Assembly: GCA_000720375.1 (NCBI GenBank) | Contig: JOAA01000003.1 | Coordinates: forward strand, 372,001 to 436,000 | Origin: Rhodococcus rhodnii | GTDB lineage: Bacteria > Actinomycetota > Actinomycetes > Mycobacteriales > Pseudonocardiaceae | Reading direction: 5' to 3' | DNA length: 64,000 bases | Shown: positions 37,579 through 45,809 of the stretch, one piece after another | How the letters are laid out: every line of letters starts with the position of its first letter | How positions within the stretch are numbered: the first letter of the stretch is position 1 | The notes under the pieces: generated by a model | Databases searched by the model: none | Told to the model about the DNA's origin: nothing | What the model saw: only the letters and a program-made list of their open reading frames with translations | Made by a program: the position numbers and the translations under genes

Positions 37579-38136
37579 GTGGGACGCCACAGCCATTCCG
37601 CAAGAGCCCTACTGGGTGACGAGCTACGCCGTCACGGGCATACCGAAGAAGACCTGGCCACAGCGCTGTACCGGGACTTCGGCACGCCTCTGATGGCGTT
37701 CTGCCTCAAGCTGACCGGCAACGACCGGCACTGGGCGGAGGACGTCGTCCAGGAAACCCTGATCAGGGCTTGGCGCAACGCCGAGAAGCTGGACCGCAGC
37801 CCGGACATGCTGCGCGCCTGGCTCTACACGGTCGCCAGGCGGATCGTCATCGACGGCAGGCGCAGCCGCAAGGCCAGGCCGCAAGAAGTCGAGGAGCCGG
37901 ACGCCAACTCGGTCGGCGTGCCCGACGAGTCCGATCGCACCCTCAGTGCGATGGTCGTCTACGACGCGTTGCGGGTGTTGTCGGATGAGCAACGCGAAGC
38001 AATCATGCAGACCTACCTACGTGACCGCACGGTTAATGACGTTGCCGAGACACTGGGCGTTCCTCCGGGTACGGTCAAGTCGAGGCTGTACCACGCGGTC
38101 CGTGCATTGAGGCGCGCGCTGCGCGATCGGGGGTGA
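37579..38136 (+). CDS. ECF sigma factor (SigL/SigK-like)
   Basis: The 185-residue factor has region 2 (LYRDFGTPLMAFCLKLTGNDRHWAEDVVQETLIRAW and LRAWLYTVARRIVIDGRR) and region 4 (LSDEQREAIMQTYLRDRTVNDVAETLGVPPGTVKSRLYHAVRALRRAL). The frame extends upstream to 37387; GTG at 37579, after CAGGATG, gives normal length. A zinc anti-sigma gene follows 7 nt later. The divergent redox operon is the obvious regulon candidate. The intergenic region holds GGACAG-cttc-CTGTCC at 37418-37433. Confidence 0.88.
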   Translation: MGRHSHSARALLGDELRRHGHTEEDLATALYRDFGTPLMAFCLKLTGNDRHWAEDVVQETLIRAWRNAEKLDRSPDMLRAWLYTVARRIVIDGRRSRKARPQEVEEPDANSVGVPDESDRTLSAMVVYDALRVLSDEQREAIMQTYLRDRTVNDVAETLGVPPGTVKSRLYHAVRALRRALRDRG

Positions 38137-38143
38137 GTCGGGA

Positions 38144-38851
38144 ATGGTCCATGCGTCAGGGCACGTCGACATAGCCGCGTACATTCTCGGCGCGCTCGAC
38201 GAGCCCGACAACGCGGCGTTCGAGCAGCACCTGCTCGACTGCCCCAGGTGTCAGCTGGACTTGGTCGAGCTGCAGGATGTCCCGGACCTGCTGGACAAGG
38301 TCAAGCACGACGCGCCCGCGTTGCTCGTGCCTGTGCCTGGCCCGCAGGTGCTGTCCTCGTTGCTCGAGGAGGCCAGCAAATCGCGCCACCAGCGTCGCCG
38401 CAGGCAGTGGTACGCCGCCGCGGCCGCGTCGTTCCTGATCGTCGCCGCTCCCGTCGTCACGATCGTGGCGACCAGCGGGGATCCGGTGCCCGTCGCCGCC
38501 AACCCGCCGCTGAACGTCAGGATCGAGCAGCCTCCGCCCACGACGAGCGACTCGCCCCAGATCCTCAACGGGGTCGGCGGCGAGATGGACGCCAACGTGA
38601 CCATGTTGTCGCAGGACTGGGGCACGCAGGTCTCCATCGAGCTGCGCGGCGCGGTCGGTCCGCGCAAGTGCGAGCTGGTGGCCGTGTCCACGCGCGGCCT
38701 GACGGAGACCGTCACCAACTGGCTGGTGCCGCCCGGTGGGCGCAACGAGCCGCTCAAGCTCAGCGGTGGCACGACATTTCAGCCAGGCGAGATCGCGCGG
38801 CTCGAAGTGCGGGACGACAAGGGCCAGGTCCTGCTGTCCGTGGATGGCTGA
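38144..38851 (+). CDS. Zinc-binding anti-sigma factor
   Basis: The 235-residue protein has an N-terminal zf-HC2 motif, HLLDCPRC (H-x3-C-x2-C), one membrane helix (WYAAAAASFLIVAAPVVTIVA) and an extracytoplasmic domain. The domain is of the RskA type, LTETVTNWLVPPG and LEVRDDKGQVLLSV. It should hold the upstream sigma factor inactive until released by a signal or by regulated proteolysis. It is co-transcribed with the sigma gene. Confidence 0.88.
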   Translation: MVHASGHVDIAAYILGALDEPDNAAFEQHLLDCPRCQLDLVELQDVPDLLDKVKHDAPALLVPVPGPQVLSSLLEEASKSRHQRRRRQWYAAAAASFLIVAAPVVTIVATSGDPVPVAANPPLNVRIEQPPPTTSDSPQILNGVGGEMDANVTMLSQDWGTQVSIELRGAVGPRKCELVAVSTRGLTETVTNWLVPPGGRNEPLKLSGGTTFQPGEIARLEVRDDKGQVLLSVDG

Positions 38852-38868
38852 GGGCATCGACCGGTTAA

Positions 38869-38894
38869 CCTGAGTGAGCAAGCGCTCACTCAGG
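38869..38894. promoter_or_regulatory. 26-bp palindrome overlapping the moxR ribosome binding site
   Basis: CCTGAGTGAGC-aagc-GCTCACTCAGG has perfect 11-bp arms. The right arm ends inside the AGGAGG that serves the GTG at 38904. It may be a TetR/GntR-type operator or, in RNA, a hairpin hiding part of the ribosome site. Confidence 0.6.
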
Positions 38895-38903
38895 AGGAAG
38901 CCG

Positions 38904-39761
38904 GTGTTGTTCGACTCCGTTGACGAGGTCGCCCAGCGGCTGGCTGGTGCCGGCTACCTGACATCGACCGCCATCGCGACCACCGTCTTCCTGGCCGACC
39001 GGCTCGGCAAGCCGCTGCTGGTGGAAGGACCGGCCGGGGTCGGCAAGACCGAGCTGGCACGAGCCGTGGCCACCGCGACCGGCTCGGAGCTGGTGCGTTT
39101 GCAGTGCTACGAGGGCATCGACGAGGCCCGGGCGCTGTACGAGTGGAACCACGCCAAGCAACTGCTGCGGATCACCGCGGGCCGTGACGAAGGCTGGCAC
39201 GAGGCGCGAGCGGACATCTTCACCGAAGAGTTCCTGCTGCCCAGGCCGTTGCTGACGGCCATCCGCAACCCCTCGCCGACGGTGCTGCTGATCGACGAGA
39301 CCGACAAGGCGGACGTCGAGATGGAGGGCCTGCTGCTGGAGGTCCTCGGCGACTTCCAGGTCACGGTGCCGGAGCTGGGCACGATCACCGCGACGCGCAA
39401 GCCGTTCGTGGTGCTGACGTCGAACGCCACCCGCGAGCTGTCCGAGGCGTTGAAGCGCCGTTGCCTGTTCCTGCACATCGACTTTCCCGAGGCCGTTCGG
39501 GAGCTGGAGATCGTGCGGATGCAGGTGCCCGAGATCTCCGAGGTTCTGGCGGCGTCCCTGGTCCGCGTCATCGGCGCGCTGCGGGCGCTGGAGCTGCGGA
39601 AATCACCGTCCATCGCGGAGACGATCGACTGGGCGCGGACCTTGCTGGCGCTCGGCGCGGACCACCTGGACGAGTCGGTGGTCCACACCACGCTCGGGGT
39701 CGTGTTGAAGTACGAGGCTGACCGCAAGCGCGCGGTCACCGAGCTCAAGGTCTTCGGATGA
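38904..39761 (+). CDS. MoxR-type AAA+ ATPase
   Basis: The 285-residue ATPase has Walker A LLVEGPAGVGKTELARAVA, Walker B VLLIDETDKAD, sensor 1 LTSNATRELSEALKRRC and the MoxR insert. It is the subgroup paired with CoxE-like VWA proteins, which remodel or insert metal centres, as CoxD does in CO dehydrogenase maturation. GTG at 38904 behind AGGAGG is chosen over GTG at 38874. Its stop overlaps the VWA start (ATGA). Confidence 0.88.
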   Translation: MLFDSVDEVAQRLAGAGYLTSTAIATTVFLADRLGKPLLVEGPAGVGKTELARAVATATGSELVRLQCYEGIDEARALYEWNHAKQLLRITAGRDEGWHEARADIFTEEFLLPRPLLTAIRNPSPTVLLIDETDKADVEMEGLLLEVLGDFQVTVPELGTITATRKPFVVLTSNATRELSEALKRRCLFLHIDFPEAVRELEIVRMQVPEISEVLAASLVRVIGALRALELRKSPSIAETIDWARTLLALGADHLDESVVHTTLGVVLKYEADRKRAVTELKVFG

Positions 39762-41101
39762 GCGTGCCGGAGCGCCTCGTGGGGTTCGTCGAGGCGCTGC
39801 GGGAGCACTCGATCCTGGCCGGTCCGGGCGAGACGGTCGATGCCGCCCGCGTGCTGGCCGTGCTCGGGATGGACGACCGGGAACGGGTCCGGGAGGGCCT
39901 GGCGGCCGCTTTGCTGCGCCGGTCCGGCCAGCGGACCGTGTTCGACCAGGTCTTCGACCTGTACTTCCCGGGTTCGGTGGGTGGCCCGGCAGATGAGCCA
40001 GGGGATCTGGAGTCGCTGCGCGAGCAGCTCGTGCAGGCGTTGGCGGCCGGGGACGCGGCCGAGCAGCAAGCGCTCGCGCAAGCGGCGATCGAGGCGTTCG
40101 GCCGCTTCGGCGAGGGCTCGCAGGGCGCGGGCGGCTGGTCGGCGTATCAGACCTTGCAGCGGCTGCGGCCGGAAACACTGCTGGTCAGAGTTCTGGCGGC
40201 GCTCGGAGCCGAGGATCCCGGGTTCATGGCGGACGTCCGCCGCGACGAGATCCGCAGGCGGATCGGCGAGTTCCGCAGAATGGTCGAGACGGAGGCACGG
40301 CGCCGGACAGCCGAGCTGCGCGGCCGGGAGACCGTCGCCCGAAACGCCGTCGCGCCACCGTCGGACCGGGTCGATTTCCTCACCGCGGGCCGCGCGCAGC
40401 TCGCGGATATGCGTCGCGCGATCTATCCGCTGTCCCGAAAACTTGCCACTCGGCTGGCCGCTCGCAGGCGCCGGGCCCGGCGTGGCGAGATCGATGTGCG
40501 CCGGACGTTGCGGCGCTCGATCGCCTTCGGTGGCGTGCCCGTCAAGCCTGCGTACCGGCATCATCGGCCTGGTCGTCCCGAACTGGTGCTGCTGTGCGAC
40601 ATGTCCGGGTCGGTGGCCGGCTTCGCGAACTTCACACTTCTACTCACGCAGGCGCTGCGCGATCAGTTCAGCAAGGTCAGGGCGTTCGCGTTCGTGGAGA
40701 CCACCGACGAGGTCACGCACCTGGTCAAAGCGGGCGCGCAGGACCCGGCCGGGCTGGCTACCCGGATCCACCAGGAAGCCAGGCTGACCCGGTGGGACGG
40801 CCACAGCGACTACACGCACTCGTTGCAGGTGTTCGTGGACGAATGGCTCGACGCGGTCGGCCCGCGGACCTCGGTGCTGATCCTCGGCGACGCCCGCAAC
40901 AACGGTGGCGATCCGAACCTGCCGGCGCTGCGCCGGATCGCGCAGAATGCCCGCCGCACATACTGGCTGAATCCAGAAGCACAACGATTGTGGTCGACCG
41001 GGGACTCGCTCGCGCACGAGTACGCGACCGTCGTCGAGATGCACGAATGCCGGACCGTGCACCAGTTGTCCGAGCTGATCACACGGCTGCTTCCGGTCTG
41101 A
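39758..41101 (+). CDS. CoxE-like von Willebrand factor A domain protein
   Basis: The 447-residue protein has a long helical basic N-terminal part and a C-terminal VWA domain with the metal site LLCDMSGSVAGF (DxSxS), the threonine loop and LILGDARNNGGDPN. It pairs with the MoxR ATPase as a metal-dependent chaperone module. No CO dehydrogenase or other metalloenzyme gene is adjacent, so the client is unknown. It is followed with a 1-nt overlap by a histidine kinase. Confidence 0.87.
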   Translation: MSVPERLVGFVEALREHSILAGPGETVDAARVLAVLGMDDRERVREGLAAALLRRSGQRTVFDQVFDLYFPGSVGGPADEPGDLESLREQLVQALAAGDAAEQQALAQAAIEAFGRFGEGSQGAGGWSAYQTLQRLRPETLLVRVLAALGAEDPGFMADVRRDEIRRRIGEFRRMVETEARRRTAELRGRETVARNAVAPPSDRVDFLTAGRAQLADMRRAIYPLSRKLATRLAARRRRARRGEIDVRRTLRRSIAFGGVPVKPAYRHHRPGRPELVLLCDMSGSVAGFANFTLLLTQALRDQFSKVRAFAFVETTDEVTHLVKAGAQDPAGLATRIHQEARLTRWDGHSDYTHSLQVFVDEWLDAVGPRTSVLILGDARNNGGDPNLPALRRIAQNARRTYWLNPEAQRLWSTGDSLAHEYATVVEMHECRTVHQLSELITRLLPV

Positions 41102-42168
41102 TGGTCCGGCATTGGGTGCGCTTGGTCGTCGGATTGACGATCGGCGCGTGGCTGGCCCTGGCAGAGATCCTGTACGTCGCGGTCAGGTGGCCGCGCGGAT
41201 GGGCCAGGTCGCTGACCGAGGTGGAACGCCGCAGGTTGGTGCGGTGGCACGGAGTCGAAAGCTCCTCTGATTACGACGATCGCGCCGCCGTGAAGTACCT
41301 GGCACTCCGCTCACTGGTCGGATTGCTCGGCGGCGGGACGCTGCTCCTGCTGGTGTACGGGGTCGGTGTCGCGGGGATCGCCGTGCGGCAACTGGTCGTC
41401 GGGGAGATGGAGCTGCTGGATCTGGTCGCGGTCGTCCCGCTCGGCCTGGTCCTGCTGTTCGTGGGCGTCCAGGGGCTCATCGGCGTGACCGCCCTGGAGA
41501 GGACCCTGGCACTGCGCTACCTGGGACCAAGTGAGCAGGAGTTGCTGCGGCGGCGGATCACCGAACTGGCCACCAGCCGGGCCGGGGTGGTCGAAGCGGT
41601 CGACGCCGAGCGCCGCCGGATCGAACGGGACCTGCACGACGGCGTCCAGCAGCGGCTCGTCGCGCTGGCCATGCTGCTGGGCCGGACCCGGCGCCGACCG
41701 GTGGCCGACCGGGACGACCTCTTGGCCCAGGCGCACGACGAGGCCCAGGAGATCCTGAACGACCTGCGGGACGTGGCGTGGCGCGTCTACCCGACCGTGC
41801 TGGACAACCTGGGCCTGGAGGAAGTCCTTGCCGGGGTGGCCGAACGCGCCGGAATCCCTGTGAAGCTGAACTTCACCATCCCGGATCGTTTGCCGGCTCA
41901 GCTGGAAACGGCGGCGTACTTCGTGGCGTCCGAAGCGGTCACCAACGCGGCCAAGCACTCCCGGGCGGACCTGGTCACGATCGAGGTGGCTGGCCGCGAG
42001 AACATGGTGGTCGTGCGGATCACTGACAACGGGATCGGCGGCGCCGACACGAGCGGAAGCGGCCTGTCCGGCCTCGCGCGCCGGGTGGCCGCGCTGGACG
42101 GCCACCTGACTGTGACCAGCCCCGAAGGTGGCCCGACGGTCGTCACCGCGGAGTTCCCGTGCGGATAG
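41101..42168 (+). CDS. NarL-system sensor histidine kinase
   Basis: The 355-residue kinase has an N-terminal membrane region with three helices, the HisKA_3 box RIERDLHDGVQQRLVALAM and ATPase motifs SEAVTNAAKHSRAD and DNGIGGADTSGSGLSGLARR. The ATG at 41101 shares a base with the VWA stop. It shares the duplicated HK/RR style of the 25231-27767 pair. It overlaps the regulator gene by 10 nt. Confidence 0.88.
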   Translation: MVRHWVRLVVGLTIGAWLALAEILYVAVRWPRGWARSLTEVERRRLVRWHGVESSSDYDDRAAVKYLALRSLVGLLGGGTLLLLVYGVGVAGIAVRQLVVGEMELLDLVAVVPLGLVLLFVGVQGLIGVTALERTLALRYLGPSEQELLRRRITELATSRAGVVEAVDAERRRIERDLHDGVQQRLVALAMLLGRTRRRPVADRDDLLAQAHDEAQEILNDLRDVAWRVYPTVLDNLGLEEVLAGVAERAGIPVKLNFTIPDRLPAQLETAAYFVASEAVTNAAKHSRADLVTIEVAGRENMVVVRITDNGIGGADTSGSGLSGLARRVAALDGHLTVTSPEGGPTVVTAEFPCG

Positions 42169-42803
42169 TGCTGGCCGAGGACTCGACCCTGCTGCGCGAA
42201 GGCCTGGTCCGTCTGCTGGCCGAGGAAGGCCACGAGGTCGTCGCCGCGGTCGGCGACGGAGCCGCGCTCGTCGACGCGGTCGCTGCCAAGCAACCCGACG
42301 TGTGCGTCGTGGACGTGCGCATGCCGCCGACACATACCGACGAGGGCCTGCGGGCGGCGCTGGAAATCCGCGAGCGCTGGCCGGAGATCGGCGTGCTCGT
42401 GCTGTCGCAGTACGTGGAGAAGCGCTACGCCACCCAGTTGATCACGTCCGACGCGGGCGCGGTCGGCTACCTGTTGAAGGACCGGGTCGCTCAGGTCGGC
42501 GAGTTCCTCGACGCGCTCGACCGCGTCGGCGCGGGCAACGCGGCCTTCGACCCTGAGGTCGTCCGGCAGTTGCTGGCGCGCACCACGCACACCGATCCGC
42601 TGTCCCGTCTGACATCTCGCGAGGTAGATGTCCTCAGACAAATGGCGGAAGGTTATACAAACGACAGAATCGCCAGCTCACTGCACATCTCTCGAAGCGC
42701 TGTCGAAAAGCACGTGAACTCGATCTTCGACAAGCTCGACCTGCCGCGCAGCACCGGCTACAGCCGCCGGGTACTGGCCGTCCTGCGCTACCTCGGTACC
42801 TGA
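42159..42803 (+). CDS. NarL/FixJ response regulator
   Basis: The 214-residue regulator has receiver motifs IVLAEDSTLLREGL, CVVDVRMPPTHTDEG and YLLKDRVAQ and the DNA-binding domain LTSREVDVLRQMAEGYTNDRIASSLHISRSAVEKHV. GTG at 42159 lies inside the kinase gene. The 42,640-42,700 stretch has noticeably AT-rich codons (acatctcgcgaggtagatg, ggttatacaaacgacag) for this genome. It is the end of the moxR-coxE-kinase-regulator operon. Confidence 0.89.
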   Translation: MRIVLAEDSTLLREGLVRLLAEEGHEVVAAVGDGAALVDAVAAKQPDVCVVDVRMPPTHTDEGLRAALEIRERWPEIGVLVLSQYVEKRYATQLITSDAGAVGYLLKDRVAQVGEFLDALDRVGAGNAAFDPEVVRQLLARTTHTDPLSRLTSREVDVLRQMAEGYTNDRIASSLHISRSAVEKHVNSIFDKLDLPRSTGYSRRVLAVLRYLGT

Positions 42804-42847
42804 AATCACACGCCAGGCCCGGTGAACGCTCACTACGGTTGAGTCAC

Positions 42848-43408
42848 GTGACGATCTATCTCGCGAGGCACGGGCAGACCGCGTACAACGCCATCGGACG
42901 GTTCCAGGGGCAGCTGGACGTCCCGCTCGACGAAACCGGGCTCCTGCAGGCCAAGGAACTGGCCGTCAAGGTCGCCGACCTGGGCCTGGTGGCGCTCTGG
43001 TCGAGCCCGCTGGCCAGGGCAAGGCAGACCGCCGAGGCGGTGTCGGCCCACATCGGCCTGCCCGTCCAGTTCGACGACCGGCTCAAGGAGACCGACACCG
43101 GGATCTGGACCGACCGGCTGGTCGCGGACTTCGCCACTCAGGACCCCGACGGCTACCAGGGGTGGATCTCGGGGGCGGCCGACTTCGGGTTCGAGGGCGG
43201 CGAGACGTTCGCCGAGCAGAGCGATCGCGTGCTGGCCGCCCTCACCGAGATCGAGCAAGGGCCACGTCCGGCTCTCGTGGTGTGCCATGGCATGTCGATG
43301 CGGCTGGCCCTGGCTCGCCGCGCGGCCGACAGGTTCTCCACCAGCGCCGGCATCCCGAACACTGCGGTGATCGAGTTTCCTAGCGCGGATCCGGCAACCG
43401 CCGGCTGA
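42848..43408 (+). CDS. Histidine phosphatase family protein (GpmB-like)
   Basis: The 186-residue protein has the phosphohistidine motif IYLARHGQTAYNAIGRFQG, SSPLARARQTAE, the catalytic acid in LKETDTGIWTD and the second histidine in VVCHGMSMRL. It may hydrolyse a sugar or nucleotide phosphate. GTG at 42848 gives the normal N-terminus; TTG at 42839 is possible. Its last 29 nt overlap the convergent MFS gene. Confidence 0.87.
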   Translation: MTIYLARHGQTAYNAIGRFQGQLDVPLDETGLLQAKELAVKVADLGLVALWSSPLARARQTAEAVSAHIGLPVQFDDRLKETDTGIWTDRLVADFATQDPDGYQGWISGAADFGFEGGETFAEQSDRVLAALTEIEQGPRPALVVCHGMSMRLALARRAADRFSTSAGIPNTAVIEFPSADPATAG

Positions 43409-44807
43409 ACAGACAGACCATCACCGCGACGACCGCTTGGACCGCCATCACGATGGCGAACGCGTCCCGCATCCCGAGCACGGCCGGCTCACTGAGCCAC
43501 AGGAACAACGAACCGAGCGTCGCGACGCCGAGCGCGATGCTCACCTGTTGGACCGTGACCAACGATCCGCTTCCGACGCCTGCGCTTTCCGCGGGAACCC
43601 GCGACAGGACAACCCGGAACAAGGTGGTCACCATCAGGCCCTGGCCGAAACCGGTGACCACCATGGCCGGCGCCAAGTTCAGCACGGTCACGTCGGGCCA
43701 CGCCAAGAGAATCGTCGCGATCGCGATGACGACACCGGTCCCCTGGATCGCCGCGCCGACCGTGATCACCCCGCGCCCGAACCGGCTGACCAACCGGCTT
43801 GAGATCAATGAGGCGACCAGGAACGACACGGCCATAGGCGCAATGGCGAGGCCAGCGGCAAGTGGCCCGTAGCGCAGGCCGTCCTGCAGGGTTATCGCCG
43901 CGACGAACGTAAATGCGCCGTACGCCAAGAAAAACGGCCCGCTCAGCAGCAGACCGCGCTTGATGCTTGGCATCCGCAGAACGGACGGTGGAAGCAACGC
44001 GATCCGTCCGGCGCGTTCCATGCGCCGTTCCACCATGACGAGGGCGGCGAACAGAACCGGGCTGGCCGCAAGCAGCAGCCATGTCCACAATGGCCAGCCG
44101 ATCGTCCGGCCTTCGGTCAACGGCACCAGCAACGTGAACAGGCCGAGTCCGAGCAACGCGGTGCCTGCGAGGTCCAAAGTGGCCGGATTGGCCGACCTGG
44201 TCTCCGGGACGCGCCGGGCCAGCAACAGACCCAACAGTCCAATAGGGACATTCACGAGGAAGATCGGCCGCCAGCTCATACCCGCGATGTCCGCCGCGAG
44301 CAGCACGCCGCCAAACAGCTGGCCCAAAATCATGGCCATCCCCGCGTTCGCGCCGTACAGGCCGAGCGCCCGGGACCGATGCTCGTCGACCGTGGTGGCC
44401 TGGATGGTGGAAAGGACCTGCGGGAGCATCAACGCGGCCGCGGCGCCCTGTGCGATTCGGGCCGCCACCAGCACGCCCGCCGTCGGCGCCAGGCCACAGG
44501 CCAATGAAGTGATCGTGAAAGACACCAGACCAAACTTGAAGAGACGCTTACGACCGTAGGTGTCCCCCAGGCGTCCGCCGAGGACCAGCAGGACGCCGTA
44601 CGCGATGCCGTACCCAGCGACGACAAGCTCCAGCATGGTGGCCGAAGCGTTCAGGGTCCGGTCGATGGTCGGCAGGGCCACGTTGACGATGAAGAAGTCG
44701 AGGATCGGCAGGAACGCGCCCAGCAGGAGCGTGATCAGCCCCGCCGTCGTCAGCCTCGCGGCGTCGGCCGGCGCCGTGGTGGTGCGCCGGAGAGTGGGTG
44801 TCGTCAT
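43380..44807 (-). CDS. MFS drug exporter, DHA2 (14-helix) type
   Basis: The 475-residue transporter has motif A (LGGRLGDTYGRKRLFKFG), motif C-like GQLFGGVLL and FFIVNVALPTIDRTL in helix 1, typical of DHA2 multidrug exporters. The ATG at 44807 (MTTPTLRR) is chosen; ATG at 44831 is possible. It is divergent from an XRE regulator, with paired operators between them. The substrate is unknown. Confidence 0.88.
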   Translation of the reverse strand: MTTPTLRRTTTAPADAARLTTAGLITLLLGAFLPILDFFIVNVALPTIDRTLNASATMLELVVAGYGIAYGVLLVLGGRLGDTYGRKRLFKFGLVSFTITSLACGLAPTAGVLVAARIAQGAAAALMLPQVLSTIQATTVDEHRSRALGLYGANAGMAMILGQLFGGVLLAADIAGMSWRPIFLVNVPIGLLGLLLARRVPETRSANPATLDLAGTALLGLGLFTLLVPLTEGRTIGWPLWTWLLLAASPVLFAALVMVERRMERAGRIALLPPSVLRMPSIKRGLLLSGPFFLAYGAFTFVAAITLQDGLRYGPLAAGLAIAPMAVSFLVASLISSRLVSRFGRGVITVGAAIQGTGVVIAIATILLAWPDVTVLNLAPAMVVTGFGQGLMVTTLFRVVLSRVPAESAGVGSGSLVTVQQVSIALGVATLGSLFLWLSEPAVLGMRDAFAIVMAVQAVVAVMVCLFSRRLPDPR

Positions 44808-44833
44808 GATGTCCACGATTCGCCTGGTCATAG

Positions 44834-44882
44834 CCTGGTACCAGAGTGTGGTTATCCGGGTATGTCCACTACCTGGTAACAG
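44834..44882. promoter_or_regulatory. Paired operators between the MFS exporter and XRE regulator
   Basis: CCTGGTACCAG (44834-44844, palindromic core CTGGTACCAG) recurs as CCTGGTAACAG (44872-44882), 38 bp apart. They occupy the space between divergent starts at 44807 and 44909. They are the probable binding sites of the XRE protein. Confidence 0.6.
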
Positions 44883-44908
44883 GATCGATCGGCGGGCATC
44901 CTGGTGTC

Positions 44909-45748
44909 GTGACCTCCCCGACACCCGTCAAGACACCCGACGACGTGCGGCGACGCGAACTGGCCGCGTTCCTGCGCAGCCGCCGGGAACGCATCAGCCC
45001 GGAACAGGTCGGCCTGCCGCCGGGTGGCCGACGCCGTACGCCAGGCCTGCGGCGCGAGGAGGTCGCGCAGCTCGCCGGTGTCGGCGTGACCTGGTACACG
45101 TGGCTCGAGCAAGGTCGCGACATCCGCGCGTCCGACCAGGTACTGGCCGCACTCGCCGACACGCTCCGGCTGGACGCGCACGAACGCTCGCACATGTTCA
45201 CGCTCGCCGGATCGACGCGCCCGGTCACGCCGAGCGATTGCCGAGCGCTGACTCCGCCGATGCACGAAATCCTGCAGCAACTCCACCCACTTCCGGCTGG
45301 CGTGCTGAACGGGCGGATGGACATCCTCGGCTGCAATCCCGCGTACGAGTGGGTCCTCGGCCTCGATGACGTTCCCTTCGAGGACCGCAACGCGATGCTG
45401 CTGTTGTTCGTCCGGCCTGGCTGGCGTGACCGGCTGCTCGACCGGGCCGAGACGATGCCCAGGGCGGTGGCGCAGTTCCGGGCCTCGATGGCAGGCCACG
45501 TCGCCGACAAGAACTGGAAAGGCCTGGTCCGTGAGCTGCGCACGAAATCACCGGACTTCGACTCGCTCTGGAACAGGCACGAGGTCCGCTGGATGGACAA
45601 CCTGACCAAACGGTTCGACCACCCCGAGGCCGGTCTGCTGGAGTTCAACTACACGAACCTGTGGTTCGGGCCGCGCAGCGAGACCAGGCTGTGTACGTTC
45701 ACTCCCTCCACACAGGACACGTGGGACAAGCTGCGGGCCCGGTTCTGA
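44909..45748 (+). CDS. XRE family regulator with MmyB-like ligand domain
   Basis: The 279-residue protein has an N-terminal helix-turn-helix (LRREEVAQLAGVGVTWYTWLEQGRD) and a C-terminal MmyB-like PAS-type domain starting HPLPAGVLNGRMDILGCNPAYEWVLG. Such regulators usually control an adjacent gene for redox or export and bind a small ligand. GTG at 44909 is chosen. The divergent MFS exporter is the likely target, through the CCTGGTA operators. Confidence 0.88.
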   Translation: MTSPTPVKTPDDVRRRELAAFLRSRRERISPEQVGLPPGGRRRTPGLRREEVAQLAGVGVTWYTWLEQGRDIRASDQVLAALADTLRLDAHERSHMFTLAGSTRPVTPSDCRALTPPMHEILQQLHPLPAGVLNGRMDILGCNPAYEWVLGLDDVPFEDRNAMLLLFVRPGWRDRLLDRAETMPRAVAQFRASMAGHVADKNWKGLVRELRTKSPDFDSLWNRHEVRWMDNLTKRFDHPEAGLLEFNYTNLWFGPRSETRLCTFTPSTQDTWDKLRARF

Positions 45749-45809
45749 TCGTTTTCTGGCTAGGCCGGGCTGTTCCCGGGCATGGCCGCCGAGGATGGAG
45801 AATGGTCGT

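Noticed and set aside
40594..41100. Upstream extension of the third histidine kinase
   Set aside because: It is an out-of-frame shadow of the VWA gene; the kinase starts at ATG 41101, which overlaps the VWA stop.
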